From: Gloeopeniophorella convolvens
Taxonomy: Eukaryota > Basidiomycota > Agaricomycetes > Russulales
Length of the DNA stretch: 64,000 nt
Reading direction: 5' to 3'
NCBI GenBank assembly: GCA_022496205.1
Contig: WTXD01000053.1
Coordinates: 119,463-183,462 of the forward strand
Positions within the stretch are counted from its first letter, which is position 1; every line of letters starts with the position of its first letter. The position numbers were made by a program, and so were the translations under genes. Positions 45,643 to 56,847 of the stretch are shown here, piece after piece. The notes below the pieces were generated by a model. The model was not told the origin of the DNA. It saw only the letters and a program-made list of their open reading frames with translations, and did not search any database.

Positions 45643-46759
45643 ACTCGAAGGGTTCTACCATGGCGTGGGTTTGAGGAGCGTTTGGCGCGTGGTATTCGTC
45701 GGAGGGAGAGGAGAAAAGAGGTGATGAGGGAGGGAGGGAGGGAGAGAGATATAGCTGCGCGAAGGCCGCACACGATTTCCGCGTTGCTTTGCGAGAAGCG
45801 CGTCAGTGTTCAATAATGGATCAGCGTTTGACACCGACGGAACGAACCTTCTACGAATTCGGATGCCGTCTTCCGTCTACGGGCACTCGGCTTCCCTTTA
45901 TAACCTCTTTCTTGGGTCTTCTCGGGGAGCTCCCAGACGCGCTGCCAGTGGAGTCTGCCACAAGATCTTGGAGTCTGCCCGCACCCAAAAGCCCCAGTCC
46001 TTGATGCAATATCCCAACAATATTCCCCTTTTCCTTGTCACCCCACCGGTTCCGTCGTCCCGGGGACCTCGACCAGTAGAAATGGCGATACAAGTGGGAC
46101 AGGGTCCGTTGCCACGACGCGTAGCAGCAGGTAGCAGCCCGGTCGGGGCCCGTTGGCCTACAATCTTCCCACGAATCGCAGAATCCCGGAGTGGCAGTGC
46201 CTGGTCCTCGGCTTCACGGCCCGGATCCGCTGCTGGCACAAGGCCCCCTGAAAATACTGCCAAAAGGTTGGGTACAAGTCTACCTGTTCCTTGCCCATAT
46301 ATGATAGTGATGTTGGGTATGAGAACAATAAGGTCTACCTGTTGAGTTAGTGTTGCCACGGCTTGGCTCGGCTCAGCTCCGGCTCGGCTAACTCTGTGTA
46401 AGGTGTTCACCTTACCAGCTAGCGGTGTAAGGGCTCGCGTCGCGAGGCCTTAGGAATACCTAAGACTTCACACAATCACTGGACTTCGTGCCAAAGTTCC
46501 GGCATAGGAATGTGACTGAATAGTTGGAATTCAAGTAAAATTCTGAGACCCATGTACCTGTACATAATTCCTGCCTGATTTATGCATGTTTTCCTGGCAC
46601 AGGGAGTCACCTCGCACGCAAACTTTGGCTCTGATGGCCCGGGGGCTCCGTGACTGACGAATCTGCTAAGTTGTGTCCTGGCTGGAGCCCCTGAGTGCAT
46701 ACATCCATCCCTTCCTCCATGGCCACAGAACTCATTGTCTACTCTTGTACACAATGCTC
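45643..46759. other. transition from gene-bearing DNA to subtelomere
   Basis: The first ~200 bases are the pyrimidine-rich (minus strand) promoter of the SFP1-like gene. Beyond about 45,900 there are frames up to 179 codons on both strands with no domain; one minus frame (45,898-46,410) could be decayed retroelement sequence. The right edge is the target site TGCTC of the solo LTR. Confidence 0.4.
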
Positions 46760-47127
46760 TGTTGAGACGGACAGTGTCCTGGCGGCTCTGATTAGATTAG
46801 ATATGGACCTAATGATCAAGGACTATCTTATCTTGTGTACATAATGTTCTAGACTTAAGGCTGTGCTCAGCCCCACATTCGTTTCCGTGTTCCGGACTCT
46901 TCTAGGGCATTCCATGACCCACCTTGTACTCCGGTACCCACTCTTACTCCGTTTCATGTGGGTCTCCTAGGCTTTCTAAGCAGTGTTTATCACATGCTAT
47001 CTGTCGTTCCTTACAGTATATAAGGACTCCTTTCTTTGCCTTTGTAGCCTCAGTCTTTTGACCTTCCTTGACTGAGCGTCACTCTGTGTCCTTCAGTTGT
47101 CACTCTACTCTTTGCTGCGCTTCAACA
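46760..47127 (+). mobile_element. solo LTR, family A copy 1 (internally deleted), with TSD TGCTC
   Basis: A 368-bp sequence starts TGTTGAGACGG and ends CTTCAACA, so its ends are the 6-bp inverted repeat TGTTGA/TCAACA. It is flanked by perfect 5-bp duplications TGCTC at 46,755-46,759 and 47,128-47,132. It carries a TATA-like TATATAAGG near its middle-right part. It is nearly identical to the LTR at 53,882 but lacks about 112 bp lying between two copies of a CTTCCTTGACTGA repeat there. No internal region is attached, so it is a solo LTR left by LTR-LTR recombination. Confidence 0.88.
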
Positions 47128-50100
47128 TGCTCTACCTTTGACCCCCCAAATCCCGCAACTGCGAAGGACGGCGCATCACCACAAAGAAGAGGAAGAGGCG
47201 TGCCAAAATGCCCTTGCCTACGCAGAGCGCGCGGTGTAGCGACGGCGGCATGAGCAGCTGCACGCTTGCACCCCCATACATGCCCCACTTCCGGATCTTT
47301 GACTCCTGCCATTTGAGGATGCTCCACCGCCAAAACGAGCCCGCATACAATAGGAGCACGTGAACGAGGGTGCCACCAATGCACTCACGATCGATGCAGA
47401 TGCCCTATGGTCAGGTGAGTGAGGGCCAATGTTCCTCTGAGAGCTCACATTTTTTGGTGACTATTAGAGTCGGGGGCCCCACGCTCTTCTTTACATTGCT
47501 GGGGCGCAGAAATGCCCCCCCCCCCTTTTTTTTTTCTCTCCTCCATTTCTCTTACTAACCCATCCCTGTTCATAGTGAAAGCCTGAGCCCTGCGCACGCA
47601 GCAGCGCCATCTTCACGTGCAACGCCGCCAGCATCGTGCTCAAGAATTTTTTCATCGCCCGCCGCGCATGCATGCCTGTTCCCCTGCCACTGCCCCTGCC
47701 CCTGCTCCATGTCTCACCATAAGCGTGGCCCTTTGTTCTCCCTGGTACTCACCCTGCTCACATCCGCCCTTGTCCCTGCAGGACACTGCATGTCAGGCTG
47801 AGTACATGGCCTGCTGGCTCGCGCTCGATGTGAAGATCCGCACCAAGATTAAGGAGCTTGTCCCCAGTGGACCATCCGCATGTGCACCGTCGCCACAATT
47901 GTGACCGTCAAGTTCCCGCAAGTCGCTATTTCAGTCCACACTCAGCACGATTGGCTTTGACTGCAAGGCTCTTATGTGTCTTTGCGTTACGTTTGCCCCT
48001 CGTCATGGCTGTGCCTGATCATTCCGGCCTGCGTCAGGACCCAGACGTGCTCTCCGTGCATGCAGACGAGACCCTCATCGCCGTCATGCATGGCATGTAC
48101 AAGGAGGAGCCCTCTATGGACATGTAGCTTGTTGCCATGGTGGTGCTGTACAACTCACTTGCATTCATCTATGAGAACTTTGAGTATGAGGTGCGGATCC
48201 CCCACCCCCATGCGTGTAGCATCCCCTGCGGCTGCGCAGGCTCAGACGCAGGTGTTCTACGATCCCACCATCCCCCCAGGCACCTGCCTCGGTTGTTGAG
48301 CGAAGGCGAGTCCGATGTTCTCCGACATTCGGATGGCCGTGCGTGCAACACAGCTTGCGCCAGCGAGCTGGAACTTTGATGGTAGATAGTCCGGATACTA
48401 GGCTCCATTATATCTGATTTCCGTAGTGTTACGTACGATACTTCCGTAGTTATCACGTTCCTTACTCACCGGGCCGTTTCTCAAACGCGTGACAAGTCAT
48501 GAGGCCAAAATCCATTGAGGCAGGCCTGTACAGGGCCAAATCTGCGATATTGTGGACACCATTAGTCACGCCTCTGCCATTTATGGACCCCAGGGGTCCT
48601 CCTGTATATAAAAGCCACCTATAGGAACTGCAAATACCAGTGTCTCCTGCCACTACAACTCTATTGCTCTCAAAGCTTCTAGCTGGTGAGATCAGTAGTT
48701 AATACTGTAGTTTAAAGTACTACAGTAGCTGCGCTATGCCTGTTCAACATCGGTATCTGCGTTGTCGTCTCCTGCACCCTCGCCCACTTCCACCCATGCA
48801 CGAGCACGATGCTCTCAGACCCTGCCTCCCCACTGCTGCTCTCCAAGCCGTTCCGCTTCCCCAAGTCAAACTGCAACAAGACGTACAAGCAGGTCAACAG
48901 GCTCATACCGTGCTGCCACCCGAAGCTCGGCGCGGCTGTGGCACTGTGATTTGCAGGGTGCAAAACACAAGTAAGTCGCAGGGTTATTTATTGGACATCA
49001 AAGCTTGCTAACATGAGACGTAGAAGGGCATCGCTGCTAGGGAAGAGCAGTACCGCAGGGCAACAGGGTTCAGAAAGGGCGTACCCCTGCGCAGACATGT
49101 GTGAGTGGCCGCATGCTCTCCAAGGACATGGATACTCACCCTGCTAATCGGATTTAGTCGTTTTGTTGGTGTGTGAATGCTTGGCCAGAGGCTTCTGACG
49201 AGGAGTGTTATGTGAGGTATGGCATGCGACGCTGCTTCCACAGAAAGGGTGGGGGGCGGGCTGACTCAGAATTGAGGGCATAGGTACGTCAATGATCCCC
49301 TCCTTTTCCTCCAGCAGTTCATTCAATAGTGCAGAAAATAGGGCGGAAATGGGGGCCGCACGCGCAGATTTTCTGTGTGGGCGCACAAAGTCTTTGATAG
49401 TGGCTTGAATAATAGTCGCGCTGATGGCGCACCACTCCTTCATTGGGTGTAGGACAGCTACAGTACATACAGAAGGTGTTATACTACACAGCCGCTTTAA
49501 AATCTAAGCATTTTATCCACATTTGCGCGTGCTACGAGGCAGATGGTGCGAGAGAGGGACGAGGGAGGCCAGGATCAGACAGAAGCACTGGGCCGGTCAC
49601 ACCGTTTGACAAGTGATGGTCGGGAAGCGCCCTAAATGATGCTGTTTTGTGGCCATTTAAAAACCTATCCATCATGATTCAGGCGATTGACAGCGGACGG
49701 ATAGATTCCTGAATTGTGCTGTATTTTGGGCTTTCAGTCACAGTTCTGGCCCGGAACTTTTACACAAAGTCCAGTGCAATAGAATCAGAACAGTCTGTCA
49801 ATTGTGTAAAGAATATAAGGTGCCGAACCATCAAGGTTTCGGCCCCTTTTAAATACAGGAAGAACTGTACAGTACTTAGATAATCTAGACAATCTGAAAG
49901 GAGTTACATTAGTCCCACACCGCCGAAGTCTACGAGCTCAGTATCAAACGCGGCGCGCGTCGGCGATGCGTGCCTGGTACATCAGGCCGGAGGCCCGGTA
50001 AGGCGCATGCCTTACACCCTCCCCCACCAGACCAAGCGCACGGGGTTGGTCGACTCATGAAAGGAAATGACCAAGTACAACAGTACCTGGGTGATATATC

Positions 50101-50938
50101 TCGATGTCCAGTATCGCGGGGTATAGATGTTGATGGCGCATGAGCGTGCTGGATAGTAGAGTCGAGCCATGGGGCGCATGGCTCACATGCCCACTGAACC
50201 AGCCTCGTCCTCGATCCCGGGAAAAGATTCATCATCGTCCAGGGCCATGGTGTTCTCATCTGTGGGGCCGAAGGTCGACGTGTCAACCGGGGGCGCAGGA
50301 GTAGGGTCAGGCAGGGGCGGTGGATCGTAGCAACCGGGCATCTTCGGCTGCATGTGGGTGAGTACGAGGGAATGATTCTCGTCGATCCGCCTCCGCATGT
50401 CATGGGTGGAGTCGGAGGCAACTCCGAGCGACGAGGGTCTCGGGGGGTGACCCACTGAGAGCCGGAGCTGACTTGTCTCGAGATCAGCGAAGTCGTGATT
50501 CCAGGGGGAGGCAATCGGCCTTCGGTATGTCGGTAAAGAGCTGAAGTCCGTCACCTTACTTGGGAGTGAATCCCTTAGGCGGTATCCTTGTAACCTCGTC
50601 GATTGACAAAGGAGAACAAGCTTAAGGCTCGTCTCTGGTATCGAGTGCGTTTAAATACAAGACGAAGCGGTCAATAATAGTACGAATGTTCCAGAGGATT
50701 CTGCAGCATACAGTTGAGTCATAACAGAGCGAAGTGGGGCAGGGGGACATGAATAAAGCGGCGCTTGGAGTATCGGAATGATGGGGAAGTAAGCAGAGTA
50801 TAGTAGGTGACTTCCCATAAGCCTGAATCACGTCCTATCCTACCCTAAACACGGGATCGGATGATCGATCTAAGGGCTGTGCACTGAGAGACGTGAATTC
50901 GTACCCCGACCAATGGTCCGATCGCCCTACAATCTATC
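47128..50938. other. degenerate, gene-poor subtelomeric DNA
   Basis: Only interrupted frames are seen. One (minus 50,183-50,554, 123 codons, acidic, ending DDDESFPGIEDEAG) keeps protein-like composition and could be a fragment of a real or transposon gene. Homopolymers C13/T10 lie at 47,512-47,535. A short hairpin (TACTGTAGT/ACTACAGTA) is at 48,703-48,727, downstream of a TATATAAAAG at about 48,604. I recognise no transposase or reverse transcriptase motif. Confidence 0.4.
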
Positions 50939-51545
50939 CTGTAGGAAGGGGGAGGACCCCCCTTCCTACAGCTGTGGGTTTAGGGCGACGTGAGACGACG
51001 AGGAGCGCAGCGAGCGGAGCGAGCAAGCGACGAAGTTGTCGAGCGGAGCGGCTGGGTGAACTGGGTATCCCTCGATTGAAGGATGAGGGATACCCCCCCA
51101 GTTTCGCAGTGCTTATCAACACCTGCCGCAGACGATTAAGTCAGCGTTTCTCGCGCCCCGAAGGGGCGACGAGGACACAACAGTCAGTAATCCTGACTCA
51201 CCGGAGTGAAGGCTCGTAAGCCAGGTTGACGACAAGACCCACATCCTCCGATGTGGAGGCCTGAATGACGTCAGAAAGAACAATCTAGAGTACAGACCCA
51301 CGTTGCGCCGCGAGGTCGAGACAGACCTAGAGCGGGACGACGTCAGTACAGCGTCGGCGATAACGACGTACCAATGTAGCAGGGGAGCGGACTCGGGAAA
51401 TCCCGAAGTCACGTGAGAGAACCTGACGAACGACAGGCCGACCGGTTCGGTCACGTGCGAAGCACGTGACCTGCCACGTACCCCGAAGGGTCACGTGACG
51501 TGAACCGGAATATCCGTAAGATCACGTGACACCATGCAGGTCACG
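50939..51545. repeat. cluster of perfect inverted repeats
   Basis: Three strong hairpins occur in 600 bp: CTGTAGGAAGGGGG (50,939-50,952) against CCCCCTTCCTACAG (ending 50,971); GGGTATCCCTC (51,063-51,073) against GAGGGATACCC (51,085-51,095); GTCACGTGC (51,450-51,458) against GCACGTGAC (51,462-51,470). Further CACGTGAC copies follow at about 51,490 and 51,522. The surrounding DNA is rich in GAGCGAGCGG-like purine repeats. This resembles the subterminal part of a foldback or MITE-like element, but I could not define ends. Confidence 0.6.
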
Positions 51546-51614
51546 CACCTTTAAACCCCAACCTTAGCCGATAAGGTTTCCCTTAAGGCGACAAGGATAA
51601 ACCTACCCTTGCAT

Positions 51615-52480
51615 TATACCTTGCTTTTGGCTATGGGTCAGGGTTAGTAGGTGGGTTAGTAGCTAACAAATTAGATTTTATCATTTAATAACCTAGGTAA
51701 GAACCATAGACACATAGGTGCCTATGGTTGCGATCTAACATTTTAGAGAGTGTTGATATCCCTAGGTGATGACCATAGGCACATGGGTGCCTATGGTTGC
51801 AATCTGACATTCTAGAGGGGGTTAATATCTCTAGATAGTGACCATAGGCACATGGGTGCCTGTGGTTGAGATCTGACATTTTAGAGAGGGTTAATATCTC
51901 TAGGTGATGACCATAGGCACATGGGTGCCTATGGTTGAGATCTAATGTTTTAAAGAGGGTTAATATTCCTAGATAGTGACCATAGGCACATGGGTGCCTG
52001 TGGTTGAGATCTGATATTTTAGAGGGGGTAATAGCCCTAGGTGGTGACCATAGGCACATGGGTGTCTATGGTTGCAATCTGACATTTTAGAGAGGGTTAA
52101 TTATACCTTGCTTTTGGCTATGGGTCAGGGTTAGTAGGTGGGTTAGTAGCTAATAAATTAGATTTTATCATTTAATAACCTAGGTGAGAACCATAGACAC
52201 ATGGGTGCCTATGGTTGCGATCTGACATTTTAAAGAGGGTTAATATCCCTAGATAGTGACCATAGGCACATGGGTGCCTGTGGTTGAGATCTGATATTTT
52301 AGAGAGGGTTCATAGCCTTAGGTGATGCCTATGGTTGTAATTTAATGTTTTAAAGGGGGTTCATAGCCCTAGATGATAACTATAGACACCCATGTGCCTA
52401 TAGTTGTAATTTGATATTTCAAAGAGGGTTGATAGCTTTAGATGGTGACCATAGGCATATAGGTGTCTATAGTTACGAGG
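51615..52480. repeat. palindromic minisatellite array 1 with leading modules
   Basis: A ~100-bp module beginning TATACCTTGCTTTTGGC (51,615 and 52,102) is followed by tandem ~60-bp units. Each unit contains ACCATAGGCAC, a 4-base spacer (ATGG or AGT/ATA variants) and GTGCCTATGGT, then a T-rich AATCTGACATTTTAGAG and GGGTTAATATC linker. The 11-bp arms pair perfectly in most units, so each unit can fold into a hairpin. Translations of such arrays (NHRHPCAYGHHLGIL type) are by-products, not genes. Confidence 0.9.
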
Positions 52481-52820
52481 GTATTTCCTGTGGCTTTGCC
52501 ACTTCGCAGGTACGGTCTGGCAGGGGAATATGGCTCTTGCTTGTACTATTTATAATACACTCTTTGCACATTACATATAATAACGCTGACTGTTGGAGCC
52601 AAATCTAGCATGGATGCCTTTGCTATCATTGTGGCCCATACCATCAGAACACTTGCTATGGTCATATCTACATTACACTGAGTAGTGCATACTGTTTCAA
52701 CATAGAGGGTCAACTGGTTGCCGGTCACCTTGGCAGCGACGGTGGCAACAGTGCATTGACAGTACACCACATACTGCACTATAGAAAGATTAAGGGGGAG
52801 GGCACAACTGGTTGTTGTGT
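51615..52820. repeat. segmental duplication, copy 1 (partner 61,430-62,499)
   Basis: After the minisatellite the sequence continues into a unique-looking part (TACGAGGGTATTTCC..., 52,474 onward) that is repeated almost base for base at 62,144 onward. The copies differ by scattered substitutions. Copy 1 also has an extra module plus units at 52,102-52,260. Copy 2 is cut at 62,500 by an LTR. Confidence 0.85.
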
Positions 52821-53211
52821 CTGCTGGCCCGCAAGTGTTGCATGTCAGGGCACACACCATTAGGATACAATGCAACAAAATGCCATAGCGTTATGCAGCA
52901 ACCGTGCACTCATCCAAGGTGCATGTTTTGGGTTGGCAGGCGTGGCTTCTTGCCATGCCCGCATTGCTTTGTGTTGGTGCGCGCCATGTGAGGGGGCACT
53001 GCATCGTGTCGAGGTGTTGAGTGGGCGAGCACAGGGATCATCCTATGGCCATGGGCACTGTACACTACAGCACACACTGGGGCAACGTGGTCGGTTACCA
53101 CGCATCAGTGATCAGTGACGATATGGGTTGCATGCAGATGCAGTCATGCACACTGCATCACAGGAAGAGTAAAGGGGTGGGCACTGATACACTGCTGGAG
53201 CGTATACCCTC
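52821..53211. other. subtelomeric sequence, no gene seen
   Basis: Continuation of the duplicated block beyond the point where copy 2 is interrupted. Only short frames are present. Confidence 0.4.
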
Positions 53212-54530
53212 TGTTGCGGACTGATTTCACGATTCTGCGACCCGGCACTCGGCCCTAGCTAAGTCCCTCTTGTTCCACTTAGTTCCGACCCCTCGGCCCT
53301 CAGTTGCACCTTAGTTACAGCCCCAGAAGTCCCTGCACTTGTGGACCGCGACTCTGCGCAGCGTCCGAGTAGCTTACTGAAGTCTCCGGCTGGAGCGCGA
53401 TCAGAACCGAGGCCCCTAGCCCTCAAAAGGCTCGGCTGATCGCTCGGAAACCTCGGCTGAAGCCCCGGAACCTCGGCCAGGCTCAAGACGGCTGTTTCGA
53501 CTCGGTTTAAGCATCGGTTAGGCAGGATTTGGGTTTGGATTGCGGATCGGGTTAGAGGACAGCGATTGAGGAGATTCCCATGTGCGGCCTGCAGTTAGAG
53601 GCTCGCCCTTTGTATCAAAACACCTTACTGTACTCTGTTTCCAACAAGAAAGTCCCCCGCCGGGGCAGTTAACCTCTCATTTTGCTGTTCAGACTTGTTT
53701 AGTGTTAGGGCCGAAGCCCCGAATGCGTTCGATTCACTACTTCTCGCCGGCCGCTCGGCCGACTCGCTCGGCCTCTCGGCCATTGGACCGGCCGACTCGC
53801 GTGTATGTTCCGCCTTTGACCGTTTGTGCTTATTGTTTTTAGTTCTATTGTTATTGCCGTTCTACTGGGCCGAGCCCCTTTTGTTGAGACGGACAGTGTC
53901 CTGGCGGCTCTGATTAGATTAGATATGGACCTAATGATCAAGGACTATCTTATCTTGTGTACATAATGTTCTAGACTTAAGGCTGTGCTCAGCCCCACAT
54001 TCGTTTCCGTGTTCCGGACTCTTCTAGGGCATTCCATGACCCACCCTATACTCCGGTACCCACTCTTACTCCGTTTCATGTGGGTCTCCTAGGCTTTCTA
54101 AGCAGTGTTTATCACATGCTATCTGTCGCTCCTTACAGTATATAAGGACTCCTTTCTTTGCCTTTGTAGCCTCAGTCTTTTGACCTTCCTTGACTGAGGC
54201 AAGTACACTTACGCTCCTTTCTACTTTCTTATACTTACACTACCTTACAGCGTCACTCTGTGTCCTTCAGGTATTGTTGTAATCAAGTCTTTTGATCTTC
54301 CTTGACTGAGCGTCACTCTGTGTCCTTCAGTTGTCACTCCACCCTCTACTGCACTTCAACACCTTTCAACTTCGTTCACTCGCGTGTCGCTCAGTTCGTA
54401 CTCATTCCGCTCGGACTCTTGGCCGCCAACTCGGCTGAACCGCTCGGACACCTCGGCCCACTGCAGCACGCTCGGTCCTACCGCCAGGGCCTCGGTCGAC
54501 GGGTCTTATGGTTAGTTCCCCCCATGCGGC
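53212..54530. mobile_element. GC-rich retroelement-like remnant split by solo LTR A2
   Basis: The segments 53,212-53,881 and 54,362-54,530 share a distinctive composition: repeated CTCGGCC/GCTCGGC words, and a left edge TGTTGCGGACTG that looks LTR-like. They are contiguous once the solo LTR at 53,882-54,361 and one target copy are removed. I could not find the matching right terminus, and no coding domain is visible. Confidence 0.4.
53882..54361 (+). mobile_element. solo LTR, family A copy 2 (full length), with TSD CCTTT
   Basis: 480 bp starting TGTTGAGACGG and ending CTTCAACA, flanked by perfect duplications CCTTT at 53,877-53,881 and 54,362-54,366. Compared with copy 1 it has an extra ~112 bp bounded by direct repeats of CTTTTGA(C/T)CTTCCTTGACTGA, so it is probably the ancestral length. 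It interrupts a GC-rich element, giving a nested insertion. Confidence 0.9.
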
Positions 54531-55127
54531 CTGCTACTTACCTTGTTCAGGCACCAATAGGCCCGGCCTTGGGGTATCAGCACGACCAGTTGTCGTGCCT
54601 GTTGGGCGCACACCTCCTATTGCAGCACGTGCCATGGGTGCCGGCCCTGTGCCCTATGCTGTGCTGACTCTTGCAGCCTTGCTATTGCAGGCAGTGTGGG
54701 CATAGTTGGCAGGGAGCGGCACACTAATGCAATGGGGGTTGGAGAATGGAATGGCGATGATGTGTGTAGCACAATATGGATGGGGTACAGGACAGAGAGG
54801 GTGGTGAGAATCAAAGCATAGGTATGCTACGCACACCTCACTACTAGCACTCTACACCAGGCCAGCGCCCACAGTTCCCTGTCCCATCTTCGTGCAACAA
54901 AATCTGCATGAGCGGAGACAGTACAGGGTGGTGTAGGGGCACGGGTATGGCAAAAAGCATGGGCGAGGGTGTGGTGCATGGCTGGTCCAATGATAGCGAT
55001 AGGTGAGGCTTGTGGAGGGCGGGGGCAAGCTCAGCAAGCATGCTATGCAACAGGGAGATCCGAGTTGTGGGCAAAATGTGGAGGGTGGCGCGAGTGGCAC
55101 AGGAGCGTGGCGTGGGACTTTTTCCTT

Positions 55128-55235
55128 GGGTGTGGGACTTTTTGGCAGGGTGTGCAACTCTCTGTGGCCGCAAGAACTTTTCGTCGGCTACAATGCGTGA
55201 TTCCCACACCCTTCGCTCCTTTCTTTTTAGATAAT
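55128..55235 (+). repeat. left member of an inverted pair (partner about 58,208-58,310)
   Basis: The stretch from the TTTTTGGCAGGG at about 55,138 through AAGAACTTTTCGTCGGCTAC to CGCTCCTTTCTTTTTAGATAA recurs as its reverse complement at 58,208-58,310 with scattered differences. Minisatellite units follow each copy on its inner side, so the two form a large inverted repeat around the 55.2-58.2 kb block. Confidence 0.7.
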
Positions 55236-55400
55236 TTGATATTTTAGAGATGGTTAACCTAGATAGTGACCATAGGCACCTATGTGCCTATGGTTATATT
55301 TTAATATTTTAGAGGGGGTTGATAGTCCTAGATGGTGACCATAGGCACATGAGTGCCTATAGTTGTAATCCAATATTTTGGAGGGGTTAAACCCAGGCTC
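55236..55400. repeat. palindromic minisatellite units (array 2)
   Basis: Two to three units with the ACCATAGGCAC/GTGCCTATGGT palindrome (one with CTAT spacer, 55,270-55,295) directly after the inverted-pair sequence. Confidence 0.8.
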
Positions 55401-56304
55401 TTACCCAGCCATCAGTTTGAGGGCAGGGTGTTATGATTTCTTGTCTGATGCTTAGATCAAACTATATGTTTGCTTAGCATATAGTTTAGTTTAAACAATC
55501 TCAGGATAGACCACTCTATATAGCCTCTGTTTTCTCCACTTTAAGTTGACTTTTGTTCTGCTCTCATCATACATGTTTGCTCTGCTCTAAGCTAACTTTT
55601 TGTTTCACTCTTATTATATGTGTTTGCTCTGCTTTAAGCGGTCTTTGTTTGCTTTACACTAAGTAAGCAGGTTTGCTTTACTCTAAGTATATGGTGTTTG
55701 CTTCGCATAAAGTAAACACTTTACAGTCTTTTAAGGTTGTCCCCTTGGCTTTATTAAACACTTTATTTGCTCTACTTTATGCAACATTTGTTTGCTCCAC
55801 TCTATATAAAATACATTTGTTCCACTTTAGTCAAGCAAGTTTGCTCAGCACTAAGCTAATATAAAGTTTAGTCTGAGCTATCTTATAGGTTGTTTGAGGA
55901 GGTTCTATTTGTTTAGTGCTAAGCAAACAAGATAGCTCATACTAGACAGGTTGTCTGCTTACAGCTAGAATTAGAACATTAGATCCCACATCAATAACTA
56001 AACACAATAGGTAGTCCAGGTGGAGATTCTGGATAAGTCCAGACCATAGACTTTGAGTAATGTTACATTTGTACTTATTGACAGTTGTTCCTAACTTGTT
56101 TAGAGGTTATTGATTTTCAATAATTTGATATCTATTTTCATCTACAGGTTTTGTGAGAGGAACACTGGCACCACTTGGCCAAAATGAATGTTTGAAGTTC
56201 CGCCTGTTGTGTTTTGTCAACGACAAAGGGCCTAATGTTATGATTCTAGCTGTAGTGCTGAGCAAAAGCACTGATATGTTTTCTCAGCACTGAGCAAACA
56301 GGAC
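55401..56304. other. AT-rich stretch with short internal repeats
   Basis: From 55,550 to 55,870 the words TTTGCTCTGCTCTAAGC, TTTGCTTTACTCTAAG and relatives recur every 40-60 bp, a degenerate tandem repeat. TGTTATGATT at 55,430 and again at 56,238 may mark element boundaries. No gene seen. Confidence 0.5.
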
Positions 56305-56846
56305 TGTCACGACATGTACGATGCATTTTCTTTTTCTTTCTATCTCTTGTGTACGATATGAGTTCCACTTCGACTCCATGACTCGGGGATGCTTATCTTT
56401 CATTTGTCATACAATTCCCTCATACTTCTTGACGCGCCCCTTATGCCATTGGACAACTACTGTACTTCTACCTAGGAGACCCACCTTGAGTCCGTTCTGA
56501 CTCGGTCTGACTCGATACTAGGACATTATGTAAACCGTTCAACTTGTAGTACTTAAGGCGTAGCAGTTGTACTCTAAGGCCTTAAGCCTGTTCTCCTTTG
56601 TCAATCGATGAGGTTATCAGGGATTCCGTGTGAGGGACTAGTTCGCCCAAGTATCGCGAGGTTTCCAGCTCTTGAACTCTACATACCAGAGGCCGATTGC
56701 CTCCACTCGAAGACATCATGTCTTACCCAGGATCCCGTGCACACTCTCGTGCACCGTCACGGACCGGCTCACACTGAGACCGACTTACTGAACCTTGCTT
56801 GTCTCAGCCCTTGCCCGCCCCGCGAGCGCCGGCTCAGGCCGTGACA
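56305..56846 (+). mobile_element. LTR, family B copy 1 (solo)
   Basis: 542 bp starting TGTCACGACATG and ending GGCCGTGACA, giving the inverted ends TGTCACG/CGTGACA. It is closely related along its whole length to the LTR at 62,500 and, where present, to that at 60,572. Its right end abuts the TATACCTTGC module after one T. No clear target-site duplication is seen (AGGAC left, TTATA right), suggesting later rearrangement. Confidence 0.85.
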
Positions 56847-56847
56847 T

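Noticed and set aside
51685..52059. 124-codon minus frame with repeated NHRHPCAYGHHL-like motif (also 61,500-61,874 and others)
   Set aside because: It is the translation of the palindromic minisatellite. The period matches the DNA repeat and all frames are comparably open, so it is not a repeat protein gene.
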